From Laspinema palackyanum D2c (GTDB lineage: Bacteria; Cyanobacteriota; Cyanobacteriia; Cyanobacteriales; Laspinemataceae), in the NCBI RefSeq assembly GCF_025370875.1, contig NZ_JAMXFD010000015.1, positions 1 to 64,000 of the forward strand: a DNA stretch of 64,000 bases. The letters are read 5' to 3'. The position numbers were made by a program, and so were the translations under genes. Positions 17,747 to 27,312 of the stretch are shown piece by piece. A model generated the notes under the pieces. The model was not told the origin of the DNA, ran no database searches, and saw only the letters and a list, made by a program, of their open reading frames with translations. Each line of letters opens with the position of its first letter. The first letter of the stretch is position 1.

Positions 17747-19447
17747 TTAGGAAACCGTCGGTCCCCCGGATAACATGGGAGTATTCGCTTGGGACTCAGG
17801 CATTGGAATGCCCGAATTGCGATCGCCCATACCGTAATCATAAGGCCCAGTCAAGCGCACAGGTTCCCCAATAAAATTCTCCACCGGCGGAGGGGAAGCC
17901 GTCTGCCACTCCATCGTTAAAGCATCCCAGGGATTGCCCGATGCTTTCGCACCCCCAATCCAACTCCACACCGCATTGATAATCAACGGGAAGGTAGAAA
18001 CCGCCAGGATATAAGACCCCACGGTACAAATTAAATTGACTGTGGCAAACTTGGGGTCATACTCCGCCACCCGGCGAGGCATCCCTTGCAGTCCGAGATA
18101 ATGCATCGGCAGGAAGCAGAGGTTAAACCCAATGAACGTTAGGACAAAATGCAATTTGCCCAAAAATTCGTTCATCATCCGCCCGGTCATTTTCGGGAAC
18201 CAGTGATAAATCCCGGCATACAGACCGAAGACGCTGCCGCCAAACAGCACATAATGCAAGTGGGCGACAATGAAATAGGTATCGTGAACGTGAATATCAA
18301 ACGGGACCGAGGCGATCATAATCCCACTCAGGCCACCGATCACGAACATGGAGACGAAACCCAACCCGAACAGCATGGCGCTGTTGAGGCGAATTTTGCC
18401 TCCCCAAACTGTCGCTAACCAGCTAAACACTTTAATTCCCGTGGGAACAGCGATAATCATGGTTGCCACCATGAAGAACATCCGTAACCAACCGGGAGTA
18501 CCACTGGTGAACATATGGTGCGCCCAGACGATTAAGCCCAGAAAGCTAATAGCCATACTGGAATAGGCGATCGCCTGATAACCAAAAATCGGCTTGCGGG
18601 CGTGCACCGGCAAAATATCAGAAATCATCCCAAAAATGGGCAGAATCATGATATAAACCGCCGGGTGGGAATAAAACCAGAACATATGCTGGTAAACCAC
18701 CGGGTCCCCACCGCCCATTGGATTGAAAAAGGCAGTTCCAGCAATCAAGTCAAACGCCAGAAGAATTAACGCCCCCGCTAACACCGGAGTGGAGATTAAA
18801 ATCAAAGCCGAAGCGGCCAGCATTGCCCAGCAGAACAAGGGCATATCATTTAATCCCATTCCCGGCATCCGCATTTTCAGGATGGTGGTCAAAAAGTTGA
18901 TGCCACCCAAAATGGAGGAGGTTCCCAGAATTAGAACGCTCAAAATCCAGATAAATTCTCCGGCTTTTTCCCCAGTGGTGCTTAAGGGGGGATAGGAGGT
19001 CCAACCGGCACCAGCGGCACCGACGAAGAAGCTAGATAATAGCAGGATTCCACCGGGGGGAATCAGCCAAAAGGCGATCGCATTCAACCGGGGGAACGCC
19101 ATATCCCGCGCCCCAATCATCAGGGGAATCAGGTAGTTGCCAAAGGCCCCGGTCCCCGCAGGCACGATCCACAGAAAAATCATGACTGTGGCATGGATCG
19201 TAAACAGGCCGTTATAGAGTTCGCGACTGACAAAATCCGAGTCGGGAGTTGCTAGTTCCGTCCGAACAGCAGTGGCTAATGCACCACCAATCAGATAGAA
19301 AATGAAGGTGCAGACCAGGTATTGAATCCCGATCACCTTATGGTCCGTACTAAAGCTAAAGTATTCTCGCCAAGGGGTATGTCCACCGGCTTCAACAGCC
19401 AGGGTTTCCCCGAGGTTATCGGTTTCGGGTTCGGTTACTTGTGCCAT
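17747..19447 (-). CDS. ctaD: Cytochrome c oxidase subunit I
   Basis: The catalytic subunit (566 aa, about 12 membrane helices) that reduces O2 to water and pumps protons. The ligands are visible: the low-spin haem a His in FTIHATVMIFLW, the CuB His and cross-linked Tyr in WFYSHPAVYIMILP, the two CuB His in WAHHMFTSG, and the haem a3 and haem a His in YFIVAHLHYVLFGG. Length is normal for the family. The gene follows ctaC by 80 bases and precedes ctaE. The C-terminal tail (NTPMLSGGPTVS) is hydrophilic. Confidence 0.97.
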   Translation of the reverse strand: MAQVTEPETDNLGETLAVEAGGHTPWREYFSFSTDHKVIGIQYLVCTFIFYLIGGALATAVRTELATPDSDFVSRELYNGLFTIHATVMIFLWIVPAGTGAFGNYLIPLMIGARDMAFPRLNAIAFWLIPPGGILLLSSFFVGAAGAGWTSYPPLSTTGEKAGEFIWILSVLILGTSSILGGINFLTTILKMRMPGMGLNDMPLFCWAMLAASALILISTPVLAGALILLAFDLIAGTAFFNPMGGGDPVVYQHMFWFYSHPAVYIMILPIFGMISDILPVHARKPIFGYQAIAYSSMAISFLGLIVWAHHMFTSGTPGWLRMFFMVATMIIAVPTGIKVFSWLATVWGGKIRLNSAMLFGLGFVSMFVIGGLSGIMIASVPFDIHVHDTYFIVAHLHYVLFGGSVFGLYAGIYHWFPKMTGRMMNEFLGKLHFVLTFIGFNLCFLPMHYLGLQGMPRRVAEYDPKFATVNLICTVGSYILAVSTFPLIINAVWSWIGGAKASGNPWDALTMEWQTASPPPVENFIGEPVRLTGPYDYGMGDRNSGIPMPESQANTPMLSGGPTVS

Positions 19448-19527
19448 AAATCAATTGTTATTACTGATGCGTCTGTCTTCACTGATTCAGGAAGATCCCG
19501 GGTGATGGGTTCTAAGAAATCACCCGT

Positions 19528-20541
19528 TTAAATCGAGCGATCGCCCAGATGGTGTTCGGCATGGAGTTGTTTGAGTGATTCTCCATCAATCCCCATCTCA
19601 GCCGCCAAAGGTTGCAGATAGTCCGTTTCCGACAAGTCTGCCGGATTCAGGGCCACCGTTTCCAGTCCCTCGGATTGGGCCACAATCTGACTTTGTAACC
19701 AAGCTTGGAAATCTTCTTCCGTCTGCACAATCACGCGGGTTTTCATCCCGCCATGATAGGACCCACAAAGTTCGGCGCAAACCACAGAGTATTCTCCGAC
19801 GACTTGGGGCACGAAGCGCAACTCGCTTTCTCGTCCGGGGATGGCGTCTTGTTTCAGTCGAAATTCCGGAATCCACAGGGAGTGGATCACATCACTGGCG
19901 CTAATCGTCAATTCCACCTCTTTTCCTGCCGGGAGATGCAATTCTCCAGAGGTCACCCCACTGTTGGGATAGGTGAAAATCCAGGCGAACTGGAGTCCGA
20001 GAACGTTGACACTGACAAACGGGTCTTGGCCTTGGGTGCGAGGGGAGGCCCCAACGCCCAGGGCGACCAGTTTACCGGGCGCTTTACTGGGGGCCATTCC
20101 GGGTTCGTCCGAGGGTAAGGATGCGGCGATCGCCGCCCCGGCCTGGTGTTTATGGGCAACATGAGACTCATGGGAAGCCATTGGGTCTAGGCCCCCCATT
20201 GAGTTGTAAATTTCAAAACTGTAGACCCCGATCCCCATGATGATGACGGCGGGGATCGCAGTCCAGAGAATTTCTAGGGGAACGTTGCCGTGGATGGGGG
20301 GCCCATCGGTATTGTCATTGGCCCGTTTTCTAAATTTGAAAATGGAAATCACGATGATCCCCTGCACAATCAGAAACAGACCTGTGGAAATGGTCATCAT
20401 CGTGTTAAATAGTGCATCAATCCGGGGCGCTTCTTCTGAGGCAGCAACGGGCATGAGACTATGATTCTGGCCGACCCACAAGCTCACCAGGGTGATGGTG
20501 ATGCCTGCGATCATCGTCCAAATAGCACTGGGTACTTTCAA
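19528..20541 (-). CDS. ctaC: Cytochrome c oxidase subunit II, probable TTG start
   Basis: Subunit II carries the binuclear CuA centre that takes electrons from cytochrome c or plastocyanin. The CuA motif is CAELCGSYHGGM, with a further His in VIHSLWIPEF. Two N-terminal membrane segments are followed by a periplasmic/lumenal cupredoxin domain. Between them is a His- and Ala-rich insertion (ASHESHVAHKHQ). I place the start at the TTG 20541-20539. It lies six bases after a perfect AAGGAGG ribosome site (20548-20554) and gives the N-terminus (M)KVPSAIW, like other cyanobacterial CtaC. The frame is open to 20601, but the extra 20 residues are basic, start with TTG and include the codons of the ribosome site. 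First gene of the ctaCDE operon. Confidence 0.93.
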   Translation of the reverse strand: MKVPSAIWTMIAGITITLVSLWVGQNHSLMPVAASEEAPRIDALFNTMMTISTGLFLIVQGIIVISIFKFRKRANDNTDGPPIHGNVPLEILWTAIPAVIIMGIGVYSFEIYNSMGGLDPMASHESHVAHKHQAGAAIAASLPSDEPGMAPSKAPGKLVALGVGASPRTQGQDPFVSVNVLGLQFAWIFTYPNSGVTSGELHLPAGKEVELTISASDVIHSLWIPEFRLKQDAIPGRESELRFVPQVVGEYSVVCAELCGSYHGGMKTRVIVQTEEDFQAWLQSQIVAQSEGLETVALNPADLSETDYLQPLAAEMGIDGESLKQLHAEHHLGDRSI

Positions 20542-20547
20542 CTTCAA

Positions 20548-20554
20548 CCTCCTT
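20548..20554 (-). promoter_or_regulatory. Strong ribosome binding site deciding the ctaC start
   Basis: AAGGAGG on the - strand, six bases before TTG 20541. There is no ATG nearby upstream, and the next in-frame ATG lies inside the first membrane helix. The site therefore supports a TTG start. Confidence 0.75.
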
Positions 20555-20780
20555 GATGAGAAATTTTGCCGCAGTCGGCGACTCCGAGTGCTGTCTTGCA
20601 ACAGTTTTTTCTGACTCCACTTGCTAAGTTAGCAATTTTTCGGGTCCGATGTATGGGTTGTGGGTATATTCCGTCCCTCAATTTGTCATAGGGAGAGGAT
20701 AAATCGGGGGATTTTTGGGGAAGGGTTCAGGGATGGCCCGAGGATTGCACTGTTGTTATCGATGAATGTTTTCGGCAGTG

Positions 20781-20951
20781 AACGGGGATGACGGTTGAAA
20801 CCGTCACTACAAACTTGGATGACGGTTGAAACCGTCACTAAGAACGGGGAGGAATGACGGTTGAAACCGTTACTAAGAACTTGGATGACGGTTGAAACCG
20901 TCACTACGAACGGGGAGGGATGACGGTTGAAACCGTCACTACGAACGGGGA
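20781..20951. repeat. Five tandem hairpins in the ctaC/ctaA divergent spacer
   Basis: The 16-bp palindrome GACGGTTGAAACCGTC occurs at 20790, 20821, 20856 (one mismatch), 20887 and 20922. The spacing alternates 31, 35, 31, 35 bases, so the real unit is a 66-bp dimer repeated twice plus one extra copy. Each copy is followed by ACTAC or ACTAAG and then GAAC or AAAC. It lies between two divergent oxidase operons. The GTTGAAAC text recalls CRISPR repeats, but the spacers are only 15 or 19 bases and are themselves repeated, so this is not an array. Confidence 0.95.
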
Positions 20952-21171
20952 TTTGTGAAGAAAGGTTAACTTTTGGGGAGAGATTGTCAGGAAATCCGGG
21001 CAATTTTTCCGGGAGGGAAAATTAGGGAAAAGGCTTGTCGCTCTCGCTTCTGACTCGCTACTGTAGAAAAAGACTGGGGTTGTTTGATTTGGGGGAAAGG
21101 ATAAACTACATCAGAATAATTACTCAGTGTTACTTTAACATAAGGAACGAAAATGACGCGAAGGAGTAGCA

Positions 21172-22095
21172 ATGATGGCGAACTCAGTCGTTGATCGGCA
21201 TCCGGCGATCGCACCCACTGACTCCCCCCCTCGGGATCGGATTCGTCGCTTGGTCTGGAAAATTGCGATCGCGACCCTGCTATTAATGGCAGTCGGCAGT
21301 GCAACAAGGGTGATGAATGCGGGTCTGGCTTGTCCGGACTGGCCGCTTTGTTATGGTCAGTTAGTCCCCACCCAGCAGATGAATCTTCAGGTGTTCTTGG
21401 AATGGTTTCACCGCTTAGATGCGGGATTAATCGGCATCAGCGCGATCGCCTTAGCCGGTTTATCCTGGTGGGACCGACGCGAACTCCCCGGTTGGCTACC
21501 CTTTGCCTCCACCGGCGCATTGGGTTTAATCGTTTTTCAAGCCGTCTTAGGCGCACTCACCGTCACCGAACTGCTGCGATTTGACATTGTAACCGCTCAC
21601 CTGGGAACTGCCCTCTTATTTTTCACCACCCTGTTAATTATCGGCATGGCACTGTTACCCTATCAAGGGACTGGCAGTGTGGGTAAATTACCTTGGATTG
21701 GTCTGTTCGGAGCCATTTTTGTCTACGTCCAAAGTTTACTCGGCGGATTAGTCGGTTCCCAATGGGCGCTTCACCAATGTTTCGGCTACAATCAGCTATG
21801 CACTGTGATGAACAGTCACATTCTGGGGGTTGTTCCCCCGACTGTCACGATTCTCGCTTTAGTGGTTCTGGCATTCCGAACTCCGGCTTTGCATCCTAAA
21901 TTACGACAACTCGCAAGATGGGCCGGTATTTTGTTGCTCTTGCAAATTGGATTAGGGATTGCTACCTTTTATGAACATCTGCAAGTGGAACTGCTCACAG
22001 TGTCTCACCAAGCCACGGGTGCAGCCTTACTCGGAACCTTGGTGGCGTTTACAGTATTAGCACTGCGCGATCGCGCCGGAAGCGTTCGGGTTTGA
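21172..22095 (+). CDS. ctaA: Haem A synthase (COX15/CtaA family)
   Basis: Converts haem O to haem A for subunit I. The protein (307 aa) has eight hydrophobic helices, an ExxH motif in FLEWFHR with the Cys pair AGLACPDWPLC before it, and a second Cys pair (HQCFGYNQLC) in the C-terminal half together with a later conserved His (VSHQATGA). The start is ATG 21172 or ATG 21175; AAGGAG lies five or eight bases upstream respectively, so 21175 has the better spacing. It is divergent from ctaCDE and followed by ctaB after 74 bases, making a haem-A biosynthesis operon. Confidence 0.95.
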   Translation: MMANSVVDRHPAIAPTDSPPRDRIRRLVWKIAIATLLLMAVGSATRVMNAGLACPDWPLCYGQLVPTQQMNLQVFLEWFHRLDAGLIGISAIALAGLSWWDRRELPGWLPFASTGALGLIVFQAVLGALTVTELLRFDIVTAHLGTALLFFTTLLIIGMALLPYQGTGSVGKLPWIGLFGAIFVYVQSLLGGLVGSQWALHQCFGYNQLCTVMNSHILGVVPPTVTILALVVLAFRTPALHPKLRQLARWAGILLLLQIGLGIATFYEHLQVELLTVSHQATGAALLGTLVAFTVLALRDRAGSVRV

Positions 22096-22169
22096 AATTT
22101 CCATCGTCAACTGTATTTCGATGCAATAGCCCAGCCTCTTGACTGCTGAAAGGAAACAAAACATTTATC

Positions 22170-23150
22170 ATGCAAGAAATCATCGCAACTGGTACACAAC
22201 GGCATCATGAAACTCTGTTGCAAGTGCTAAAAAGTTACTACCAGTTAACCAAACCTCGAATTATTCTGTTGCTGCTGATTACCACGGCATCCGGTCTCTG
22301 GGTCGCGGCTAAGGGAGAAGTTGATCCCCTGTTAGTGTTAGTGACAATGGCGGGCGGGGCTTTAGCTGCCGCTTCCGCGAATACAATTAACTGTTTGTAC
22401 GATCGCGATATCGATTACATCATGGAACGCACTCGTCATCGCCCCTTACCCTCGGGTCGGGTGCAACCTCGGGATGCGCTAATTTTTGCGATCGCCTTAG
22501 CAGTCACTTCCTTTACCCTCCTCACCGTCTTTGCGAACTTACTCGCCGCACTTTTGGCGATGTCGGGAATCGTCTTCTACGTCGCTATCTATACCCATCT
22601 CCTCAAGCGTCACAGCACCCAAAATATCGTCATCGGAGGCGCTGCCGGGGCGATTCCCCCGCTAGTCGGTTGGGCGGCAGTTACCGGCGACCTCAGTTGG
22701 GCACCTTGGATAATGTTCGCCATCATTTTTCTCTGGACACCGCCCCACTTCTGGGCATTAGCCATGATGATTCGCGATGACTATGCCGCCGTCAATGTCC
22801 CCATGTTGCCGGTGATTAAGGGAGATGAAGAAACCGCCCGTCAAATCTGGTATTATACTTTATTGCTTTTGCCATTAACCCTCGGGCTGACTTATCCCTT
22901 GCATACCAGTGGAATTGTCTATGCAGCCTTGGCGGTGTTTTTAGGGGCAATTTTTGCCAAGAAAGCCTGGGAACTGTTGCAAGCCCCCACAGACCGAGAC
23001 AAAGCGCGATCGCTGTTTAAATACTCGATTTTATATCTGATGTTATTATCTGCGGGAATGGTGGTGGATAGTTTGCCCGTGACTCATCAGATGACCACGG
23101 CGATCGGTCAAAATGTCCAGGTGTTAATCAGTGCAACTGGCGTGATGTAA
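22170..23150 (+). CDS. ctaB: Protohaem IX farnesyltransferase (haem O synthase)
   Basis: A UbiA-family prenyltransferase (326 aa, about nine membrane helices) that adds a farnesyl group to haem B to give haem O. The first Asp-rich site is [18 protein letters not shown] and the second region is [21 protein letters not shown], both typical of CtaB. The HRPLPSGR stretch is also characteristic. It lies after ctaA, so haem O is made and then oxidised by neighbouring gene products. The open N-terminal ~20 residues ([18 protein letters not shown]) are soluble and normal for cyanobacterial members. Confidence 0.96.
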   Translation: MQEIIATGTQRHHETLLQVLKSYYQLTKPRIILLLLITTASGLWVAAKGEVDPLLVLVTMAGGALAAASANTINCLYDRDIDYIMERTRHRPLPSGRVQPRDALIFAIALAVTSFTLLTVFANLLAALLAMSGIVFYVAIYTHLLKRHSTQNIVIGGAAGAIPPLVGWAAVTGDLSWAPWIMFAIIFLWTPPHFWALAMMIRDDYAAVNVPMLPVIKGDEETARQIWYYTLLLLPLTLGLTYPLHTSGIVYAALAVFLGAIFAKKAWELLQAPTDRDKARSLFKYSILYLMLLSAGMVVDSLPVTHQMTTAIGQNVQVLISATGVM

Positions 23151-23172
23151 TGAGTAGTTAATCGCCAATAAA

Positions 23173-23210
23173 ACTAACCCAAATGGGTTAGTAAACCACA
23201 GAAATTGTGG
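23173..23210. terminator. Double hairpin between convergent ctaB and acetyltransferase genes
   Basis: ACTAACCC-AAAT-GGGTTAGT (23173-23192) is followed by CCACA-GAAAT-TGTGG (23196-23210). It sits between two convergent genes and probably ends ctaAB transcription. There is no good T-run, so factor-independent function is uncertain. Confidence 0.5.
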
Positions 23211-23281
23211 GATGGGGTGGGCCAATTGCCTACCCCTAATTTTTGGGGGAAATTTTGAGGGAATGATACCCCCTCTGGTTT

Positions 23282-23857
23282 TCAATCGAGGGTACGAATC
23301 ACTCGACAGGGGTTTCCCGCAGCAACGACCCTCGGGGGGAGATTTCGCGTCACCACACTCCCTGCGCCAATGGTAGAGCCCTCTCCAATGGTAACCCCCG
23401 GGCAGATAATCGCACCTCCGCCAATCCAAACATCGCTACCGATTTCCACCGGCAATGCCGACTCCCATCCGTCTGTGCGATCCGTGGGATTGAGTGGATG
23501 AGTGGCGGTGTAGATTTGCACCTTGGGTCCAATCAGGACGCGATCGCCCAGTCGGACTGTATTGCAGTCGAGAATGACGCAATCATAGTTGATAAACAGA
23601 CGCTCCCCTGCCAAAATATTAAAACCGTAGTCGCATCGAAACGGAGGTTTCACTTCAGAACCGGGTCCAATTTCCCCAAACAGTTCTTGGATGAGAGATT
23701 GTCGTGCTGTGGTGGCATCCGGAACGGAGAGATTGAAAGTATGTAAGATGCGCTGCGATCGCACCAGCAACTCTACAAGTTCTGGATCGGTTGCCAGATA
23801 AAGCTCTCCTGCGAGCATTCTTTGGCGCATCGATTTCTCGGCGTTCGATTGATTCAT
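23282..23857 (-). CDS. Maltose/galactoside O-acetyltransferase-like hexapeptide protein
   Basis: The 191-aa protein has an N-terminal helical cap (MRQRMLAGELYLATDPELVE) as in Maa/NodL/LacA enzymes. A left-handed beta-helix of hexapeptide repeats follows (ILAGERLFINYDCVILD, IGSDVWIGGGAIICPGVTIG, EGSTIGAGSVV). These use acetyl-CoA to acetylate a sugar hydroxyl. The catalytic His expected in the family is present as ATHPLNPTDR. The acceptor sugar cannot be deduced. It is a single gene, convergent with ctaB. Confidence 0.88.
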   Translation of the reverse strand: MNQSNAEKSMRQRMLAGELYLATDPELVELLVRSQRILHTFNLSVPDATTARQSLIQELFGEIGPGSEVKPPFRCDYGFNILAGERLFINYDCVILDCNTVRLGDRVLIGPKVQIYTATHPLNPTDRTDGWESALPVEIGSDVWIGGGAIICPGVTIGEGSTIGAGSVVTRNLPPRVVAAGNPCRVIRTLD

Positions 23858-24854
23858 GGGTTATTTACGTTATCTCAAGGAGGCGATCGCACTCGCGGAA
23901 GTAATCACCCGACTACAATGAGTCAGTATCTTTGTCTTCAAAAAGGATAGCCTGCTCAGGTACATGACAATTATGCAATATTTTCTTAAGATGCTCACCA
24001 ATGGCATGGGGTGATATCAGGCGATCGCATCAGGGTTCAATTTCCCAAGGCTTATAATTTTGGATAGTAATCCAATCAGGGTAAGTTGACTGATTGTAGA
24101 CGATCTCCCTGAGTCAGCGCCCGCTCAACTTGGCGATCGGGTGTGAAAAATTTTTCTGTTGATCTCTGGGGATTCTCGGATTTCCCAACTCTGATCCCGT
24201 GGCAGTTTTACAGCGGTTTTGAACGGAAAGGCAGGGAGATTTTCAAAATCATCTGGGGAGTTAACGGGGTCTGTAATCATAACAGGTTGATGAATCCGAT
24301 CTCAACCAGATTTCCCGGCATTAGCGATCGCCGCCTATCAACATCACCGGGAGTTGATGGAATTAACGGTTCCTATCCGGTTACATCCCTCTAAAGAGGT
24401 AATTCTTGTTCCATTGCCTCGGATGCAGTCCTCGTAGTGATGCGCTTTCCAATGCGATCGCGGATTGCCCCTCTTCCTCTAGTCTTAGAAAATCCGGCAC
24501 TTTTACCCTAGAGTAATTTTACAAGAATGGATTCGGCAAATTTATGATAAAATAATCGGAAAATCATAATCTCAAGCCAAATGAAGCATGAACCAACTCT
24601 CCTATACTTCCGGCATAGACCTGGTGCAGTTATTCCCAATTTTGTCAATTTTTCGGAAGCTTAGAAAAACTAGGGGGCTTTATATTTAAAGGGGGTTTGT
24701 GAAAATATCTATTAATCAGTCGAAAATACAAATCAGGTTAAGAATAATCTTAGACCTGTAAGATTGAGTATCTTTAGGTTCCTAAATTACAACTAGCCAG
24801 TCGGTCACCCTTTCGACTTTCGTAACTCTTAAATTTGTCACATAAAAAACAGCA
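23858..24854. other. One-kilobase spacer without a recognisable gene
   Basis: No reading frame here resembles a protein family; the longest (24143-24394, +) has an improbable composition and no ribosome site. The DNA becomes AT-rich from about 24530 towards the AI-2E-type gene, which suggests a promoter. I found no tRNA or riboswitch. Confidence 0.4.
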
Positions 24855-25892
24855 ATGAGCAAACCCTCTAGGCGAAACATTTGGTCGCGAATCAATAATT
24901 ATAAACTTTTACGCTATTTGCTCTTATTAACTTTAGGCTGGGCAATTATTCAAGTATTAGGGTACTTTCAAACCGTGATCGTAATTTTTATTTTTGCGGC
25001 TATTTTAGCGTTTTTGCTGAATTATCCCGTGAAATGGATTCAGCGATGGGTTCCTCATAATATTGCAGTGATTATAGTTTTTTTATCCAGTCTCCTCATA
25101 TTTGGGGGACTGACTATTACCCTAGGGGTAGCTGTCTTATCCCAAGGTCAACAATTACTGGAACAATCTCCTGAAATTCTCCAGGGTGTTTTGGATTTAT
25201 TAGACTATATTCAAGAGGTATTAGCTCGACGGAATTTAGCATTAGATTTAACAGCCATTGAAGACCGTCTGCGAGAGGAAGCCTTGGCGGGAATTGGGGT
25301 AGGTTTAATGACGGTTCAAAAAATATTAGCTAACTTGATAGATTTAATTTTAATAGCAGTGGTTGCATTTTTCATGCTTTTAGATGGTAAACAAATTTGG
25401 AACTTATTTCTAAAACTCTTTCCCTCTCATTTGCGAACGGACGTTACCCGCTCTATTCAGAAAAATTTTCTGGGATTTTTTTGGGGCCGGTTAATCTTAT
25501 CGGTATTTTTTGCAGTGTCTTGTTTTGTGGTGTTTGTCATCCTTGATATTCCTTATGCTTTAATGTTGGCCGCAGTCGGAGGACTTTTTGATTTAATTCC
25601 CGGAATTGGTGCGACTTTAGGAATTAGTTTAATTTCTCTAATTTTATTACCCCAAGGTATTTGGATCAGTCTCAAGGTATTGGTGACTTGTATTTTACTT
25701 CAGCAGGTTGAAGAAAATCTATTGATGCCACGAATCATGAAAGATTCTATTAACGTCAACCCAGTTATTATGTTTTTAGCTTTATTAATTGGGGCAAAAA
25801 TTGCGGGTTTAATGGGAATATTTTTGGCGATTCCTATTAGTGGAGTATTAATTAATTTGGGAGAGATTGATGAAATGAAGGGAGACCAATAA
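24855..25892 (+). CDS. AI-2E family transporter (PerM-like permease)
   Basis: This 345-aa membrane protein has the AI-2E_transport/PerM layout: two N-terminal membrane helices, an amphipathic cytoplasmic or periplasmic segment (EQSPEILQGVLDLLDYIQEV), then five or six helices. It includes the signature PYALMLAAVGGLFDLIPGIG and the terminal region VNPVIMFLALLIGAKIAGLM. Members export small molecules or ions (AI-2, Na+/H+ exchange in others), and substrate assignment from sequence is unreliable. It is a single gene, convergent with the M48 protease gene and separated from it by a hairpin. Confidence 0.9.
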   Translation: MSKPSRRNIWSRINNYKLLRYLLLLTLGWAIIQVLGYFQTVIVIFIFAAILAFLLNYPVKWIQRWVPHNIAVIIVFLSSLLIFGGLTITLGVAVLSQGQQLLEQSPEILQGVLDLLDYIQEVLARRNLALDLTAIEDRLREEALAGIGVGLMTVQKILANLIDLILIAVVAFFMLLDGKQIWNLFLKLFPSHLRTDVTRSIQKNFLGFFWGRLILSVFFAVSCFVVFVILDIPYALMLAAVGGLFDLIPGIGATLGISLISLILLPQGIWISLKVLVTCILLQQVEENLLMPRIMKDSINVNPVIMFLALLIGAKIAGLMGIFLAIPISGVLINLGEIDEMKGDQ

Positions 25893-25945
25893 ATTAAAAG
25901 TTTAAAATAATTACCGACAAGAATTTCTATCGGAATTTAAAAAAT

Positions 25946-25967
25946 AACCGAGCTTTATAGCCCGGTT
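25946..25967. terminator. Terminator-like hairpin between convergent genes
   Basis: AACCGAGCT (25946-25954) pairs with AGCCCGGTT (25959-25967) with one mismatch, flanked by A-runs on the left and AT-rich sequence on the right. It could serve both the AI-2E-type gene and the M48 gene. Confidence 0.5.
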
Positions 25968-25998
25968 AAATACAATTTAATAAGCAACAATTGAGTGC

Positions 25999-26847
25999 TT
26001 ATAGCAAGGGACGGATTCTTTCTCGATAGGTGGCTCCATCTAAACCCATTCCTTGATTAGCCTGACCCGCAGGAATCATTTGTTCGAGTGCCGCAATCCG
26101 ATCGCTACTGGCCGGGTGGGTACTTAAAAAGGTCGGTGGAGAGGGTTTGCCGAGGAGTTTTTCAAAAAATTGAACCAGACCCCCAGGGGCGTAACCTGTG
26201 TTCATGAGAATGGCTAAGGCCCCGCGATCGGCCTCATATTCATGTTGGCGACTCCGGGGCCGACGCAGGGCTAATTCTACCCCAATTTGTACCGCAATAT
26301 TGCTATCTATACCAGCAGCACCGGCTAACCCTCGGGCAATGATTAACTCGCGCATTTGCCGAATGGAATGTTTGTGGACAATGTGGCCAATTTCATGACC
26401 CATTACCCCAGCTAATTGAGCTTCATTATCCATAGCTTGGAGGAGCCCTGTGGTAACATAAACAAAACCGCCCATTGTGGCAAAAGCATTAATGCTGTCA
26501 TCCTGAACCACTTGAAAGGTGTAGGGAAGATTGGGCCGATCGCTTTGAGCCACTAACCGATCGCCTACCTCCCGAACATAGTTATTAATTTGAGTATTTC
26601 CGTATCGCCTAAATTGACTACTGAGAATTTGTTGGTTGATTTGTTGACCGAGGGCAACTTCCTGGGCATCGGACATGGTACTTAGCTGGAGCACCTCAAG
26701 TCCGGGCCCAATTAACCTCCGGGCGCTAAATGCCGAACTCGGATAGGATGAACTGACGACTAAGGCGATCGCCATAATCCCAGAAATGAGCGGGTAAATC
26801 CAGCGACGATGAACTCGATGAAACATCCAAGCGTAAGGGTTGAACAT
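25999..26847 (-). CDS. M48-family zinc metalloprotease
   Basis: The 282-aa protein has the zinc site HEIGH in GVMGHEIGHIVHKHS and a third ligand Glu in EYEADRGAL, as in M48/Oma1-BepA-like peptidases. An N-terminal hydrophobic segment (YPLISGIMAIALVVSSSY) acts as signal peptide or anchor, so the catalytic domain is outside the cytoplasm. Such proteases degrade misfolded envelope or membrane proteins. The ~40 residues before the metal site (TLPYTFQVV..SINAFATMGGFVYV) are the usual conserved block. Confidence 0.9.
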   Translation of the reverse strand: MFNPYAWMFHRVHRRWIYPLISGIMAIALVVSSSYPSSAFSARRLIGPGLEVLQLSTMSDAQEVALGQQINQQILSSQFRRYGNTQINNYVREVGDRLVAQSDRPNLPYTFQVVQDDSINAFATMGGFVYVTTGLLQAMDNEAQLAGVMGHEIGHIVHKHSIRQMRELIIARGLAGAAGIDSNIAVQIGVELALRRPRSRQHEYEADRGALAILMNTGYAPGGLVQFFEKLLGKPSPPTFLSTHPASSDRIAALEQMIPAGQANQGMGLDGATYRERIRPLL

Positions 26848-27312
26848 AATAAATGTGAGAATTGATTGAACAAATAGGACTGATATTTAATTGAGGTCAG
26901 GTCTTTTAACCGCGATCTCAATGCTCCGAAAACTGAGATATCCCCTCGTCTAATCATAGGGGCAATTCATATACTGCTCTATCTACAGATGGGGTTCCAT
27001 CTTAAAAGATTCGGCGTAAGTCCTCTGTGGGATCTTTTAAGACTCAACCAAAGACCCTGATATTTTCAGGACTTCTGGACTATTTACAGCCGGTTGATTC
27101 AGTCTAATTTCAGCATAAGCGATCGCCTCCCTCCTCATCCATTGACGAATCTGTACAGTAGCAAGTTGCCATTGACAATCCCTCAGAATCCTCCTCGGGG
27201 GTTTGTAGAACTCAACGGTAGGGATCCGATCAAGAGGACGGTGACTTGGAAGAGGCCCAAACCTGGTTACTCACAGAGGAGAGGGGTAGCCAAAATTGCG
27301 ATCGCCGCAAGA
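26848..27312. other. Spacer upstream of the M48 gene
   Basis: About 465 bases with no supported gene. An 85-codon frame at 27094-27351 (+) overlaps the NfeD-like gene on the other strand and has no recognisable feature. The segment nearest the M48 gene is AT-rich and likely carries its promoter. Confidence 0.35.

Noticed and set aside
20781-20951. CRISPR array, because the repeated text contains GTTGAAAC
   Set aside because: The repeat is a 16-bp palindrome, the spacers are only 15 or 19 bases and are themselves repeated, and no cas genes are near.
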